Shown here piece by piece: positions 36,307-45,103 of a stretch of DNA of 64,000 bases (position 1 is its first letter; every line of letters starts with the position of its first letter). Origin of the DNA: Lactobacillus sp. Sy-1. GTDB lineage: Bacteria > Bacillota > Bacilli > Lactobacillales > Lactobacillaceae. A program made the translations under genes and the position numbers. The notes under the pieces are model-generated. The model saw only the letters and a list, made by a program, of their open reading frames with translations, had not been told where the DNA came from and did not search any database. Location of the stretch: assembly GCF_019303535.1 (NCBI RefSeq), contig NZ_JACCIU010000001.1, positions 868,001 through 932,000 on the forward strand, written 5' to 3'.

Positions 36307-36394
36307 GGAGAGTTGGCAGAGCGGTAATGCATCGGACTCGAAATCCGACGAACCGATTAATCTCGGCGGGCAGGTTCGACTCCTGTACTCTCCT
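36307..36394 (+). tRNA. tRNA-Ser (anticodon CGA)
   Basis: Acceptor GGAGAGT (36307-36313) pairs with ACTCTCC (36387-36393). The anticodon stem is TCGGA/TCCGA with loop CTCGAAA, giving anticodon CGA at 36339-36341 for UCG codons. A long variable arm (ACCGA/TCGG region), diagnostic for serine, precedes the T arm (CAGG-TTCGACT-CCTG). CCA is not encoded. The discriminator base is T (36394), where bacterial tRNA-Ser normally has G. Confidence 0.93.
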
Positions 36395-36399
36395 TATCA

Positions 36400-36435
36400 A
36401 AAACATGTCCATCGAAGTGATGGGCATGTTTTTTA
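36400..36435 (+). terminator. Terminator after tRNA-Ser
   Basis: ACATG-CCATC pairs with GATGG-CATGT (one internal T/G mismatch position), loop GAAGT, then six T. Confidence 0.9.
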
Positions 36436-36551
36436 TTTGTAATTAATTATTTTAACCTTCGTTAATTAATCTGCTTTCAGTTGTACTTTAATTTGAAATT
36501 GCTTTAAGATAACGAATATGGATATTTAAAATTATGGAATGAGGTTTTAAC

Positions 36552-37721
36552 TTGAAAGTCGGAATTGATGCAATTAGTTTTTACACCCCTGCCATGTACT
36601 TGTCGATGGAGCAGCTGGCGAAGGCGCGAAATGAAGATCCTAATAAGTATTTAATTGGAATTGGGCAGCAGGAACAATCCGTGGTTCCAAACACCCAAGA
36701 CGTTGTTACGATGGCAGCGAATGCGGCTGAACAAATTATTAATGATGATAATCGCGCTAAAATTGATTTAGTAATTTTTGGAACCGAATCTGGAATTGAT
36801 AATTCCAAATCAGCGGCAATTTATTTACAAACCCTTCTCGAATTAAGTCCACGGACCCGAGCATTTGAAACTAAACAGGCCTGTTATGGTGCTACTGCTG
36901 GGTTACAAATGGCTCGTGATTATGTTCAATTACATCCAGATAAGCAGGCGTTGGTAATTGGTGCCGATGTGGCAAGGTATGGTTTAAACACCCCTGGAGA
37001 AGTTACTCAGGGTGGTGGAGCCGTTGCAATGATCGTTAGTGCGAATCCACGAATTATTTCATTTGATGGTAACAGTGCCTTTTATTCAAAGGACATCATG
37101 GATTTCTGGCGACCATTGCATACAACTGAAGCGATTGTTGATGGTCATTATTCCAATGACGTTTACGTTAACTTTTTTAAGGAGACTTGGAATCAGTATC
37201 AACAGATTACAGACCTTTCAATTGCAGACTTGAGCGCAATGATTTTTCACTTACCATATCCGAAAATGGGGATTAAGGGGCTACGGGCGGTACTACCGGA
37301 AGCAACTCCTGATAAACAAGCGGAACTAAAAACGGCATTTAGTTTTGGAAGTATGTATAATAAAAGGGTGGGGAATCTTTACACTGGCTCTTTATACCTT
37401 AGTTTATTATCGTTAATTGATAATGATGATCACTTGAAGGTTGGCGATACCGTCGGACTTTTTAGTTACGGATCGGGAGCTCAGGGAGAATTTTTTACTG
37501 GACAAGTTGAAGCTGGCTTTTTTGATGCGAACCGGAAACAACGGATGCAGACAATGTTGAATTCCAGAAGGCAGCTTTCAGTTCCAGAATATGAATCCAT
37601 TTTTAACTCATGGCCTAAAATTAAAGCGGGTGACTTAATACTCTCCGTTTCTGATGATGATGCTAAGTTTGTTTTTGCTGGTGTTAAGGATGACCAACGT
37701 CAATATTTAAACCGAAAGTAG
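36552..37721 (+). CDS. mvaS: Hydroxymethylglutaryl-CoA synthase
   Basis: A 389-residue mevalonate-pathway enzyme that condenses acetyl-CoA with acetoacetyl-CoA, feeding isoprenoid (undecaprenyl) synthesis. The catalytic residues sit at the same positions as in characterised Gram-positive enzymes: Glu79 (FGTESGID), Cys111 (KQACYGAT) and His233 (IFHLPYPKMG). The start is TTG 36552, preceded by ATGAGG. A TTGTAC/TAAGAT pair (36481-36510, 18-base spacer) is a possible promoter. The rest of the pathway is not in the window; the product links to uppS at 46 kb. Confidence 0.96.
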   Translation: MKVGIDAISFYTPAMYLSMEQLAKARNEDPNKYLIGIGQQEQSVVPNTQDVVTMAANAAEQIINDDNRAKIDLVIFGTESGIDNSKSAAIYLQTLLELSPRTRAFETKQACYGATAGLQMARDYVQLHPDKQALVIGADVARYGLNTPGEVTQGGGAVAMIVSANPRIISFDGNSAFYSKDIMDFWRPLHTTEAIVDGHYSNDVYVNFFKETWNQYQQITDLSIADLSAMIFHLPYPKMGIKGLRAVLPEATPDKQAELKTAFSFGSMYNKRVGNLYTGSLYLSLLSLIDNDDHLKVGDTVGLFSYGSGAQGEFFTGQVEAGFFDANRKQRMQTMLNSRRQLSVPEYESIFNSWPKIKAGDLILSVSDDDAKFVFAGVKDDQRQYLNRK

Positions 37722-37730
37722 GAATCGAAA

Positions 37731-38171
37731 ATGAAGCAAATTTATTTAGCAGGACCCTTCTTCGACGATAACCAAGTTGCTAGAATTGAACGGGTAGAAG
37801 AAGCCCTCACTAACAATCCAACTGTTGGCAGTTTCTTTAGTCCCAGAACTGCTAATTTTCCCGATGAAAAAGAGGGGACTGTTGATTGGGCCAAGAAGGT
37901 TTACAGAAAAGACGTCGATGAGCTAGAAGCTAGTGACTTAGTAGTTGCTGTCTTAGACTTTAAGGACGGTTATGTAGATAGTGGGACCGCCTTTGAAATT
38001 GGGTACGCCACTAACCTTGGGAAGGACATTATTGTTCTTCATGAAAATGAAGGGATTGTCAACCTAATGATTTCAAACAGTATTGTTGCGTATGTAAAGA
38101 GTGCTGATGATATTCTTCAATATGATTTTGATAAATTAAAAACGATCCCATACGAGGGACCGTTAATTTAG
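37731..38171 (+). CDS. Nucleoside 2-deoxyribosyltransferase family protein
   Basis: A 146-residue protein of the nucleoside 2-deoxyribosyltransferase superfamily, which transfers or hydrolyses deoxyribose from nucleosides. Recognisable parts are the IYLAGPFF nucleotide-binding opening, the DVDELEASDLVVAVLDFKDGYVDSGTAFEIGYA stretch with the conserved active-site Glu in AFEIGYA, and NLMISNS. Members act in purine and pyrimidine salvage. It starts ten bases after mvaS and is probably co-transcribed. Only nine bases separate its end from the convergent lexA, with no terminator hairpin visible. Confidence 0.85.
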   Translation: MKQIYLAGPFFDDNQVARIERVEEALTNNPTVGSFFSPRTANFPDEKEGTVDWAKKVYRKDVDELEASDLVVAVLDFKDGYVDSGTAFEIGYATNLGKDIIVLHENEGIVNLMISNSIVAYVKSADDILQYDFDKLKTIPYEGPLI

Positions 38172-38180
38172 GACTGTGAA

Positions 38181-38798
38181 CTATTTAATTGTGGGCCGGT
38201 AAAGACTAATTACCTTTCCCAAAATAGTGACTTGGTCTAAAATAATTGGTCGCATGCTATCGTTTTCTGGTTGAAGGCGGTAATGCCCATCTTCCTTATA
38301 AAAACGCTTACAAGTAGCCTCATTATCTTCATTCATTGCAATTACAATTTCACCATTTTCAGCGGTGGATTGTTTTTTAACGATTACTTGATCGTGGTTC
38401 AAAATCCCAACGTTAATCATACTGGTTCCCTTAATAGTTAGCATGAATAGTGAATCTGAGATTGATTCAAATTCTGGTGGAATTGGAAAATAGCTAGTTG
38501 CATTTTCTACTGCTAGAATGGGTTCACCGGCTGCCACTTGACCAAGTAATGGCATTTCATTACCACGGGGATTAACGTCCAGTTCTTGGAGCCCCAAGGG
38601 AGTAATTTCTAGTGCCCTCGTCTTAGAAGGATTCTTTTTAAGGAGTCCTTTTTTTTGAAGCCTGGTAATGTGACCATAGACGGTTGAGGTAGATGATAAC
38701 TTCACCCCCTCACAAATTTCGCGAACGGTGGGGGGATAACCTTGCTCCTTGATATTATTCCAAATAAATCGAAGAATGGCAGTTTGTCTTGACTCCAC
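38181..38798 (-). CDS. lexA: SOS repressor LexA
   Basis: A 205-residue (or slightly longer) SOS repressor. The N-terminal winged helix is [25 protein letters not shown]; the cleavage site is Ala-Gly in GQVAAGEPI; the catalytic Ser is in [10 protein letters not shown] and the Lys in ATCKRF. The common GDSM is GTSM here. The annotated GTG 38798 lies 18 bases from the strong AGGAGG (38822-38817), too far. In-frame ATT codons at 38810 or 38807 are correctly spaced and would restore the usual N-terminal length, so a non-canonical start is likely. A LexA-box-like site overlaps its -35. Confidence 0.93.
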   Translation of the reverse strand: MESRQTAILRFIWNNIKEQGYPPTVREICEGVKLSSTSTVYGHITRLQKKGLLKKNPSKTRALEITPLGLQELDVNPRGNEMPLLGQVAAGEPILAVENATSYFPIPPEFESISDSLFMLTIKGTSMINVGILNHDQVIVKKQSTAENGEIVIAMNEDNEATCKRFYKEDGHYRLQPENDSMRPIILDQVTILGKVISLYRPTIK

Positions 38799-38842
38799 TT
38801 TTGTAATAATTATTCACCTCCTCAGAACTTAGTTATATCGAT

Positions 38843-38871
38843 ATACTAGCATAAAACAGATGGAGTGTAAA
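38843..38871 (-). promoter_or_regulatory. Promoter for lexA
   Basis: On the minus strand: TTTACA (38871-38866), 17 bases, TAGTAT (38848-38843). The -35 overlaps the LexA box. Confidence 0.65.
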
Positions 38872-38881
38872 ACAAATGTTC
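38870..38881. promoter_or_regulatory. LexA-box-like operator
   Basis: AAACAAATGTTC matches the Gram-positive LexA box GAACATATGTTC at 10 of 12 positions, and a further G follows (GTTCG). It lies between the divergent lexA and DUF896 genes, over the lexA -35, consistent with autoregulation. Confidence 0.65.
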
Positions 38882-38959
38882 GGTTGCTTTTAGTTGAGTA
38901 TCGTGTTAAAAACGAGTAATCTATACTTAAAGCAATCTAATTATTAGGAGGCATTTTTA

Positions 38960-39211
38960 ATGGCTGAAGATAAAGAATTAATGAAAATCATCCCCCGGAT
39001 TAATGAATTAGCCCATAAGGCTAAGGAAGAGGGATTATCTGAATTAGAAAAAGTTGAACAAGGTAAATTAAGAAAGCAATATTTAAAACGCTTCAAAGAA
39101 AACTTTAGATCCCAAGTTGAAATGATGAAGGTCTATAATAAAGACGGAAAAGAAGTAACTCCGAAAAAAGTTCGTGATATCCAAAGAGGAAAGGGACTCC
39201 GCGACGATTAG
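38960..39211 (+). CDS. DUF896 family protein (YnzC-like)
   Basis: An 83-residue helical protein of the DUF896/UPF0291 family: IPRINELAHKAKEEGLSELEKVEQGKLRKQYLKRFKENFR is the conserved core. The function is unknown. In Bacillus subtilis ynzC sits in the SOS-controlled operon divergent from lexA, and the divergent arrangement around a LexA box is kept here. AGGAGG precedes the ATG. Confidence 0.88.
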   Translation: MAEDKELMKIIPRINELAHKAKEEGLSELEKVEQGKLRKQYLKRFKENFRSQVEMMKVYNKDGKEVTPKKVRDIQRGKGLRDD

Positions 39212-39289
39212 TGATTTAGCCCCTTTTAAAATGATCCTGAATTGTGTAAAATTAATATGATTAGGTTCAAAATCAGGGGGTGTAATTAA

Positions 39290-39505
39290 ATGGGAACTGG
39301 ACTTTGGATTTTGATCGTAATTGTTGCATTAGTAGCAGGAGTTGCAATTGGTTTCTTTGGTGCTCGGAAGTATATGGAATCTTACTTAAAGAGCAATCCA
39401 CCAATTAGCGAAGATCAATTGAGCGCAATGATGCAACAGATGGGTCAAAAGCCTTCACAAAAGAAGTTAAGACAAATGATGAACACGATGAAGAATCGTG
39501 GTTAA
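39290..39505 (+). CDS. YneF family membrane protein (UPF0154)
   Basis: A 71-residue protein with one N-terminal transmembrane helix (about 4-25) followed by [21 protein letters not shown] and [18 protein letters not shown], the UPF0154 signature. The function is unknown. It follows the DUF896 gene by 78 bases and shares its 3' terminator with convergent plsC. Confidence 0.88.
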   Translation: MGTGLWILIVIVALVAGVAIGFFGARKYMESYLKSNPPISEDQLSAMMQQMGQKPSQKKLRQMMNTMKNRG

Positions 39506-39546
39506 AAAATAGGCAGCGACAACTTAGTTGTTACTGCCTGTTTTTT
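39504..39546. terminator. Bidirectional terminator between yneF and plsC
   Basis: AGGCAG pairs with CTGCCT, with ACAAC/GTTGT inside, flanked by six A on one side and six T on the other. Confidence 0.92.
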
Positions 39547-40165
39547 ATTTTTTAGAGATGTCAACATATTTGAAATTAGGGTCAATTTCTTGATCTAAAT
39601 GGTCAAAACTAGCTTGCATTTTAGCTTCAAGTTTAGCTTGTTGCTCGTCATTCATTTTTAGCCTCCGATCAATAGTGATGGGATCCCCAAATGCAATTGA
39701 GACAGACTTGCGACTAAACAACCCTTTAAACGACAATGGACCTTGGTAAACAACCGGAACAATTGGGACTCCCGCTAATTTAGCAATTAGTGCTGCCCCA
39801 GCTTTTAAGTCTTCTGAGTGCCGACTCCCCGATGGGAAAATTACAATTGATAAGTCGGTATTCCGGAGAATTTTTACTGGCTCCTTGATTACAGAAGGTC
39901 CCGGATTCTCACGATCCACTGGGACTGCGTTTACTTGATTTAAAATATACCTTAGAATAAAATTATTAAAAAGTTCTTTTTTTGCTAAAAAGGTAAATTT
40001 TTTGGGACTAGCAGCCAGTGCAAAGTAAAGCATATCGAACCATGCTCGATGGGGGCCGACTAAAATATAGTTCCCTTCCGGAAGTTTATCTTTATTTATG
40101 ACGTTGAAGTTTCCGTTAACTAGTTTGATGACGATTCTCGCTATTACCCTTAAAAATGAATACAT
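39545..40165 (-). CDS. plsC: 1-acyl-sn-glycerol-3-phosphate acyltransferase
   Basis: A 206-residue membrane-associated acyltransferase making phosphatidic acid. The catalytic HX4D motif is HRAWFD (His39, Asp44). The glycerophosphate-binding motif reads FPSGSR (about 109-114) where most members have FPEGTR. An N-terminal hydrophobic segment and LAGVPIVPVVYQG near the end complete the fold. AGGAGG lies ten bases before the ATG. It is divergent from trmN6. Confidence 0.9.
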   Translation of the reverse strand: MYSFLRVIARIVIKLVNGNFNVINKDKLPEGNYILVGPHRAWFDMLYFALAASPKKFTFLAKKELFNNFILRYILNQVNAVPVDRENPGPSVIKEPVKILRNTDLSIVIFPSGSRHSEDLKAGAALIAKLAGVPIVPVVYQGPLSFKGLFSRKSVSIAFGDPITIDRRLKMNDEQQAKLEAKMQASFDHLDQEIDPNFKYVDISKK

Positions 40166-40255
40166 GAAACGTTAGCCTCCTAAACATTTATCATTTCAAT
40201 ATTATTCTATTATTATATTTAATTGCAAGAAATTTTTAAACCGGAGTTGAAAAAA

Positions 40256-41008
40256 TTGGATGTTGAATTAAAACCAGATGAACGAATTGATCACCTTGAA
40301 AGTCATGAAATTAGGGTGATTCAAAACCCGCACGTTTTTTCATTTTCACTCGATGCAATTTTGCTGGCTGATTTTGCACTTATTTCTAAGTCAGCTAAGA
40401 CACGGGTGGTAGATTTGTGTGCTGGCAATGGGGCCGTGGGGTTGTTCGCTGCCCATAAAACTAATGGCCAATTTGCCGAAGTTGAAATTCAGCCCAAATT
40501 AGCTGATATGGCTGAAAGGAGTGTCAAATTGAATGATTTAGACGATCAGTTCACAGTTTATAATGCTGATATTAAAGATATTGATCAACAAATTAAACGT
40601 GATTCCGTGGATGTAGTGACTTGTAATCCACCTTACTTTGAGAATACTAAGACCAGCCATAAGAATCCTAATCAGTATTTAGCAATCGCTAGACACGAAA
40701 TCAAAACCAACTTAAACATGGTATTAGCAGTTACCAGTTCGCTTTTAAAAACGAATGGCCGCTGTTACTTCGTTTATCGTCCTGATCGGATGGTTGAATT
40801 TTTGGATAAAATGCGGGAACACCGGCTCGTTCCAAAGGAAATTCAATTTATTTATCCTCGTGAGGGCCGCGATTCCAATATGATGTTAGTTTCTGGGATT
40901 AAGGATGGTAGACCTGGGGGATTGAAAATTAAGGCCCCAATTACGGTTTACAAGCGCAATTCTGATGAATACACTGAAACGATTAGTAGGGTACTTTATG
41001 GCAAGTAA
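40256..41008 (+). CDS. tRNA1(Val) (adenine(37)-N6)-methyltransferase family (TrmN6/YabB)
   Basis: A 250-residue class I methyltransferase with SAM motif VVDLCAGNGAVGLF and catalytic TCNPPYFE (N6-adenine type), followed by the typical FVYRPDRMVEFLDKMREHRLVPKEIQFIYPR. I start at TTG 40256, nine bases after CGGAG; upstream TTG codons at 40223 and 40247 precede or touch that site. The last codons overlap the next gene by 11 bases. This pairing with a GIY-YIG gene and often rsmI is conserved in Firmicutes. Confidence 0.88.
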   Translation: MDVELKPDERIDHLESHEIRVIQNPHVFSFSLDAILLADFALISKSAKTRVVDLCAGNGAVGLFAAHKTNGQFAEVEIQPKLADMAERSVKLNDLDDQFTVYNADIKDIDQQIKRDSVDVVTCNPPYFENTKTSHKNPNQYLAIARHEIKTNLNMVLAVTSSLLKTNGRCYFVYRPDRMVEFLDKMREHRLVPKEIQFIYPREGRDSNMMLVSGIKDGRPGGLKIKAPITVYKRNSDEYTETISRVLYGK

Positions 41009-41273
41009 CGTTAAGCACTTTTATATGTACGTTTTAAGGTGTGGAGATGGCTCTTTTTACGGTGGCTATACAACTAATTTAAAGCACCGGATTGAACAAC
41101 ACCAAAGTGGTCGCGGGGCCAAATACACTAAGAGTCATCAGCCAGTTGAATTGATTTATAATGAGGAATTTAATACCAAAAGTGAGGCATTAAAAGCCGA
41201 GTATGCATTTAAGCATCAAAGTCGGTCTGCAAAGGAACAATACTTAAAAAAACACAACGTTAGTCTGAATTAA
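40998..41273 (+). CDS. GIY-YIG domain protein (YazA/UPF0213)
   Basis: A 91-residue single-domain GIY-YIG protein: YMYVLRCGDGSFYGGYTTNLKHRIEQH carries the motif and catalytic Arg, and GRGAKYTKSHQPVELIY with EALKAEYAFK carries the catalytic Glu. The role of the family is unknown; a structure-specific nuclease is suspected. The start is ATG 40998, overlapping the methyltransferase, so the two are translationally coupled. Confidence 0.9.
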   Translation: MASNVKHFYMYVLRCGDGSFYGGYTTNLKHRIEQHQSGRGAKYTKSHQPVELIYNEEFNTKSEALKAEYAFKHQSRSAKEQYLKKHNVSLN

Positions 41274-41293
41274 TGGGTGCAGATTGGTTTAAA

Positions 41294-41302
41294 TGGTATA
41301 AT
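41294..41302 (+). promoter_or_regulatory. Extended -10 promoter for D-ldh
   Basis: TGGTATAAT is a full extended -10, 38 bases upstream of the ATG. No good -35 is apparent. Confidence 0.6.
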
Positions 41303-41339
41303 ATTTAATGGTATTAAATATTAGGAGGTTGCTTTAACT

Positions 41340-42338
41340 ATGAAGATTATTGTTTATGGAGTTCGTGATGATGAAAAACCATTCTTGGAGGAATGGGAAT
41401 CAAATAATCAGGATGTCGACGTTCAAATTGAAAGCGTCCTTTTAGATGTAGTTTCAGTTAGTAAGGCAGAGGGCTTTGACGGAGTGGTTGCATTCCAACA
41501 AGCTCCATATACGGCTGAAGTATTGGATCGATTAGGCGCTTTTGGTGTTAAGGTATTGTCACTGCGAAACGTTGGGGTTGATAATGTTGACTTTCCAGCT
41601 GCTAACCGTAATAACATCAAGGTAACGAACGTTCCAGCATACTCACCACAGGCAATTGCCGAATTCACAGTTACTCAATTAATGCAACTATTAAGAAACA
41701 CTAAGGTCTTTAACCATAAAATCGCAAATGGAGACTTAAGATGGGCTCCAGATATCGCAACTGAATTAAACCAATTAACGGTTGGGGTATTTGCAACCGG
41801 TCGAATTGGTCGGGCTGCAATTCAAATTTACAAGGGATTTGGGGCCAAGGTGATTGCATATGACATCTTTAAAAACCCTGAACTTGATAAAGAAGGAATT
41901 TACGTTGATACTCCTGAAGAATTATACCGTCAGTCAGACGTAATTTCTTTGCACGCACCTGCTGTTGAGGAAAATGAACACATGTTGAACGACCAAACCT
42001 TCGCTCAAATGAAAGATGGGGTAATTATTTTAAACCCTGCTCGGGGAACTTTAATCGATACTGATGCCCTAATTAAAGCCCTTGATAGTGGTAAGGTCGG
42101 TGGAGCTGCTCTTGATGTTTATGAAGATGAAGTCGGGGTTTTCAATGAAGATTTCGGTAGCTTTGATGCCATTCCTGATGAACGGGTTAAGAACCTACTA
42201 AAACGTGATAACGTATTAGTTACGCCACACATTGCATTTTATACTAAAACGGCTGTTAAGAGCATGGTAAATACATCCCTTGATGCTAATCGGGATGTGA
42301 TTGCAACTGGAGACTCAGATAAAATTGTAAAAAAGTAA
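41340..42338 (+). CDS. ldhD: D-lactate dehydrogenase
   Basis: A 332-residue NAD-dependent enzyme reducing pyruvate to D-lactate. The catalytic set is complete: Arg235 (NPARGTLID), Glu264 (YEDEVGVF) and His297 (TPHIAFYT), with Tyr101 in YSPQAIAE. Asp175 after the second strand indicates NAD rather than NADP use. The dinucleotide-binding motif reads ATGRIG (152-157), with Ala in place of the first Gly of GxGxxG. A close hydroxyisocaproate dehydrogenase cannot be fully excluded, but the DEVGVFNEDF segment favours lactate. AGGAGG precedes ATG 41340, and a promoter is present. Confidence 0.92.
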   Translation: MKIIVYGVRDDEKPFLEEWESNNQDVDVQIESVLLDVVSVSKAEGFDGVVAFQQAPYTAEVLDRLGAFGVKVLSLRNVGVDNVDFPAANRNNIKVTNVPAYSPQAIAEFTVTQLMQLLRNTKVFNHKIANGDLRWAPDIATELNQLTVGVFATGRIGRAAIQIYKGFGAKVIAYDIFKNPELDKEGIYVDTPEELYRQSDVISLHAPAVEENEHMLNDQTFAQMKDGVIILNPARGTLIDTDALIKALDSGKVGGAALDVYEDEVGVFNEDFGSFDAIPDERVKNLLKRDNVLVTPHIAFYTKTAVKSMVNTSLDANRDVIATGDSDKIVKK

Positions 42339-42346
42339 AATCATGA

Positions 42347-42375
42347 TTGCATTATATAATTATATTTTGTATAAT
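42347..42375 (+). promoter_or_regulatory. Sigma-A promoter for rpsB
   Basis: TTGCAT (42347-42352), 17 bases and a perfect TATAAT (42370-42375), giving a leader of about 110 bases. Confidence 0.75.
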
Positions 42376-42396
42376 TATATAGTTAATTATTTCACA

Positions 42397-42457
42397 CTCG
42401 CTGTGATGGCTTTGCCAGTGCCTATTTTATGGGTTGTAAAGTCAGTCGAGCAGCGGG
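42397..42457 (+). promoter_or_regulatory. Structured rpsB leader
   Basis: CTCGCTG (42397-42403) pairs with CAGCGGG (42451-42457); TGAT (42404-42407) continues with 42444-42448 around a bulged G; GGCTTT (42408-42413) pairs with AAAGTC (42438-42443). The result is an elongated stem of about 17 pairs, interrupted only by small bulges. It ends just before an extra GGGGAGG and 22 bases before the real ribosome site. Confidence 0.65.
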
Positions 42458-42491
42458 GAGGAAAAAACTTATTTATTATGGAGGAAATATC

Positions 42492-43250
42492 ATGGCTGTT
42501 ATTTCAATGAAACAATTATTAGAAGCCGGTGTTCATTTTGGACACCAAACTCGTCGCTGGAACCCAAAGATGAAAGAATACATCTTTACTGAAAGAAACG
42601 GTATTTACATCATTGACTTACAAAAGACTGTTAAGTTAGTAGATGCTGCTTACAATTTCATGAAGGATGAAGCATCAAAGGGTGCTACTGTTCTTTTTGT
42701 TGGGACTAAGAAGCAAGCTCAAAACTCAATTGAAGAAGAAGCTACCCGTGCGGGTCAATTCTTTGTTAACCACCGTTGGTTAGGTGGAACCTTAACTAAC
42801 TGGGACACAATCCAAAAGCGGATTGCTTACCTTAAGAAGTTAAAGAAGATGTCTACAGATGGTACTTTTGATCTTCTTCCAAAGAAGGAAGTTTCCCTTC
42901 TCAACAAGAAGATGGCTAAGTTAGAATACTTCTTAGGCGGAATTGAAGACATGCCTAAGATTCCTGATGTTTTATTTGTTGTTGATCCTCGTAAGGAAGC
43001 AATTGCTGTCCACGAAGCTCACATTTTAAACATCCCAATCGTTGCAATGGTTGATACTAACTCAGATCCAGATGTTGTTGACGTTGTTATCCCTTCAAAT
43101 GACGATGCTATTCGTGCCGTTCGTTTGATTACTGCTAAGATGGCTGATGCTATCATTGAAGGTAACCAAGGTGAAGAAGGCGTTAGCGAAAACGACTTTG
43201 CAAAGACTTCTGAAGACAATGCTGATGAAGCAAAAGATGATAACGAATAA
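42492..43250 (+). CDS. rpsB: 30S ribosomal protein S2
   Basis: A 252-residue 30S protein. [46 protein letters not shown] and the [17 protein letters not shown] and VVDPRKE segments are diagnostic. The C-terminal tail is acidic. The start is ATG 42492 with TATGGAGGAAA upstream; the frame open to 42429 runs through the leader and is not coding. The rpsB-tsf pair is the standard arrangement, with a hairpin between them. Confidence 0.97.
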   Translation: MAVISMKQLLEAGVHFGHQTRRWNPKMKEYIFTERNGIYIIDLQKTVKLVDAAYNFMKDEASKGATVLFVGTKKQAQNSIEEEATRAGQFFVNHRWLGGTLTNWDTIQKRIAYLKKLKKMSTDGTFDLLPKKEVSLLNKKMAKLEYFLGGIEDMPKIPDVLFVVDPRKEAIAVHEAHILNIPIVAMVDTNSDPDVVDVVIPSNDDAIRAVRLITAKMADAIIEGNQGEEGVSENDFAKTSEDNADEAKDDNE

Positions 43251-43263
43251 TTAATAAGCACTT

Positions 43264-43315
43264 GGGCTGACTCAATTTTGGACCGCTAAGGCCTAGGTTT
43301 GGGTCAGCTTTTATT
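43264..43315 (+). terminator. Terminator/attenuator between rpsB and tsf
   Basis: GCTGACTCAA (43266-43275) pairs with TTGGGTCAGC (43299-43308), one T-G pair, with a smaller hairpin (CCGCTA/TAGG) in the loop, then TTTTATT. Since tsf starts 24 bases later with no clear promoter, it probably sets the S2:EF-Ts ratio by partial termination. Confidence 0.7.
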
Positions 43316-43338
43316 ATGAACTAAAAGGAGAAATAAAT

Positions 43339-44217
43339 ATGGCTGCTAAAATTACTGCTGCTCAAGTTAAACAATTACGTGAAAAGACTAGTGTAGGGAT
43401 GATGGATGCCAAAAAGGCACTAGTTGCTTCAGATGGTGACGAAAAGAAGGCCCTTGACTACCTACGTGAAAAGGGAATCGCAAAGGCTGAAAAGAAGAGT
43501 GGTAACGTTGCCGCTAATGGTCTAGCACAAATCGCGATTGATGGCAATACTGCTGCAATCGTTGAAGTTAATGCTGAAACTGACTTTGTAGCTACTAACG
43601 ATGACTTTAAGAAGCTAGTTGACCTAATTGCTAATACAATTGCTGCTAACAAGCCAGCTAACATGGATGATGCTTTAGCATTATCTACTCCAGAAGGTAG
43701 TATTAATGAAAGCATTATTCATACTACTCAAATTACTGGTGAAAAGGTTTCACTTCGTCGTTTCCAAGTATTCGAAAAGGATGCCAATGGACACTTCGGT
43801 GCTTATCTTCACAATGGTGGTTTAATTGCTGCTTTAGTTCTTCTTGAAGGTAGTGATGATGCTACTGCCAAGCAAGTTGCAATGCACGTTGCCGCTGCTA
43901 ACCCAGAATTTATGAGTAGAAACGATGTTCCTAAGGATCGTTTGGATCATGAACGTGAAGTTCTTAAGAAGGAAGCTTTAAACGAAGGTAAGCCTGAAAA
44001 TATCGTTGAAAAAATGGTTGAAGGTCGTTTGAACAAGTTCCTTGCTGGAATTAGTTTAGCAGACCAAGAATTCATTATGGATAGTGACCAAACTGTCGGT
44101 AAGTTCGTTCAAAGCAAGGGTGCCGAATTAAAGGGCTTTGCTAGATACGAAGTTGGTGAAGGAATCGAAGTTGAAGAAACTAATTTTGCCGATGAAGTAA
44201 ATGGACAAATCAAATAA
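43339..44217 (+). CDS. tsf: Elongation factor Ts
   Basis: A 292-residue nucleotide-exchange factor for EF-Tu. [24 protein letters not shown] and [18 protein letters not shown] open the protein; the [10 protein letters not shown] contact motif and the [10 protein letters not shown] segment follow. AAAGGAGAAAT precedes ATG 43339. Strong codon bias marks high expression. A terminator follows. Confidence 0.97.
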   Translation: MAAKITAAQVKQLREKTSVGMMDAKKALVASDGDEKKALDYLREKGIAKAEKKSGNVAANGLAQIAIDGNTAAIVEVNAETDFVATNDDFKKLVDLIANTIAANKPANMDDALALSTPEGSINESIIHTTQITGEKVSLRRFQVFEKDANGHFGAYLHNGGLIAALVLLEGSDDATAKQVAMHVAAANPEFMSRNDVPKDRLDHEREVLKKEALNEGKPENIVEKMVEGRLNKFLAGISLADQEFIMDSDQTVGKFVQSKGAELKGFARYEVGEGIEVEETNFADEVNGQIK

Positions 44218-44230
44218 TTAAATCATTTTT

Positions 44231-44263
44231 AAAAGAGCGCGCCATTTTGGGAGCGCTTTTTTT
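44231..44263 (+). terminator. Terminator after tsf
   Basis: AGAGCGC pairs with GCGCTTT, followed by a T tract of seven or more. Confidence 0.88.
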
Positions 44264-44341
44264 GTGAAAAAGTTTATATTCAGTTTAAGAACAACTATTG
44301 ATAGACGATATAAGCTATCACTATGTTAAATATTATGATAG

Positions 44342-45100
<759 letters not shown>

Positions 45101-45103
45101 TTA

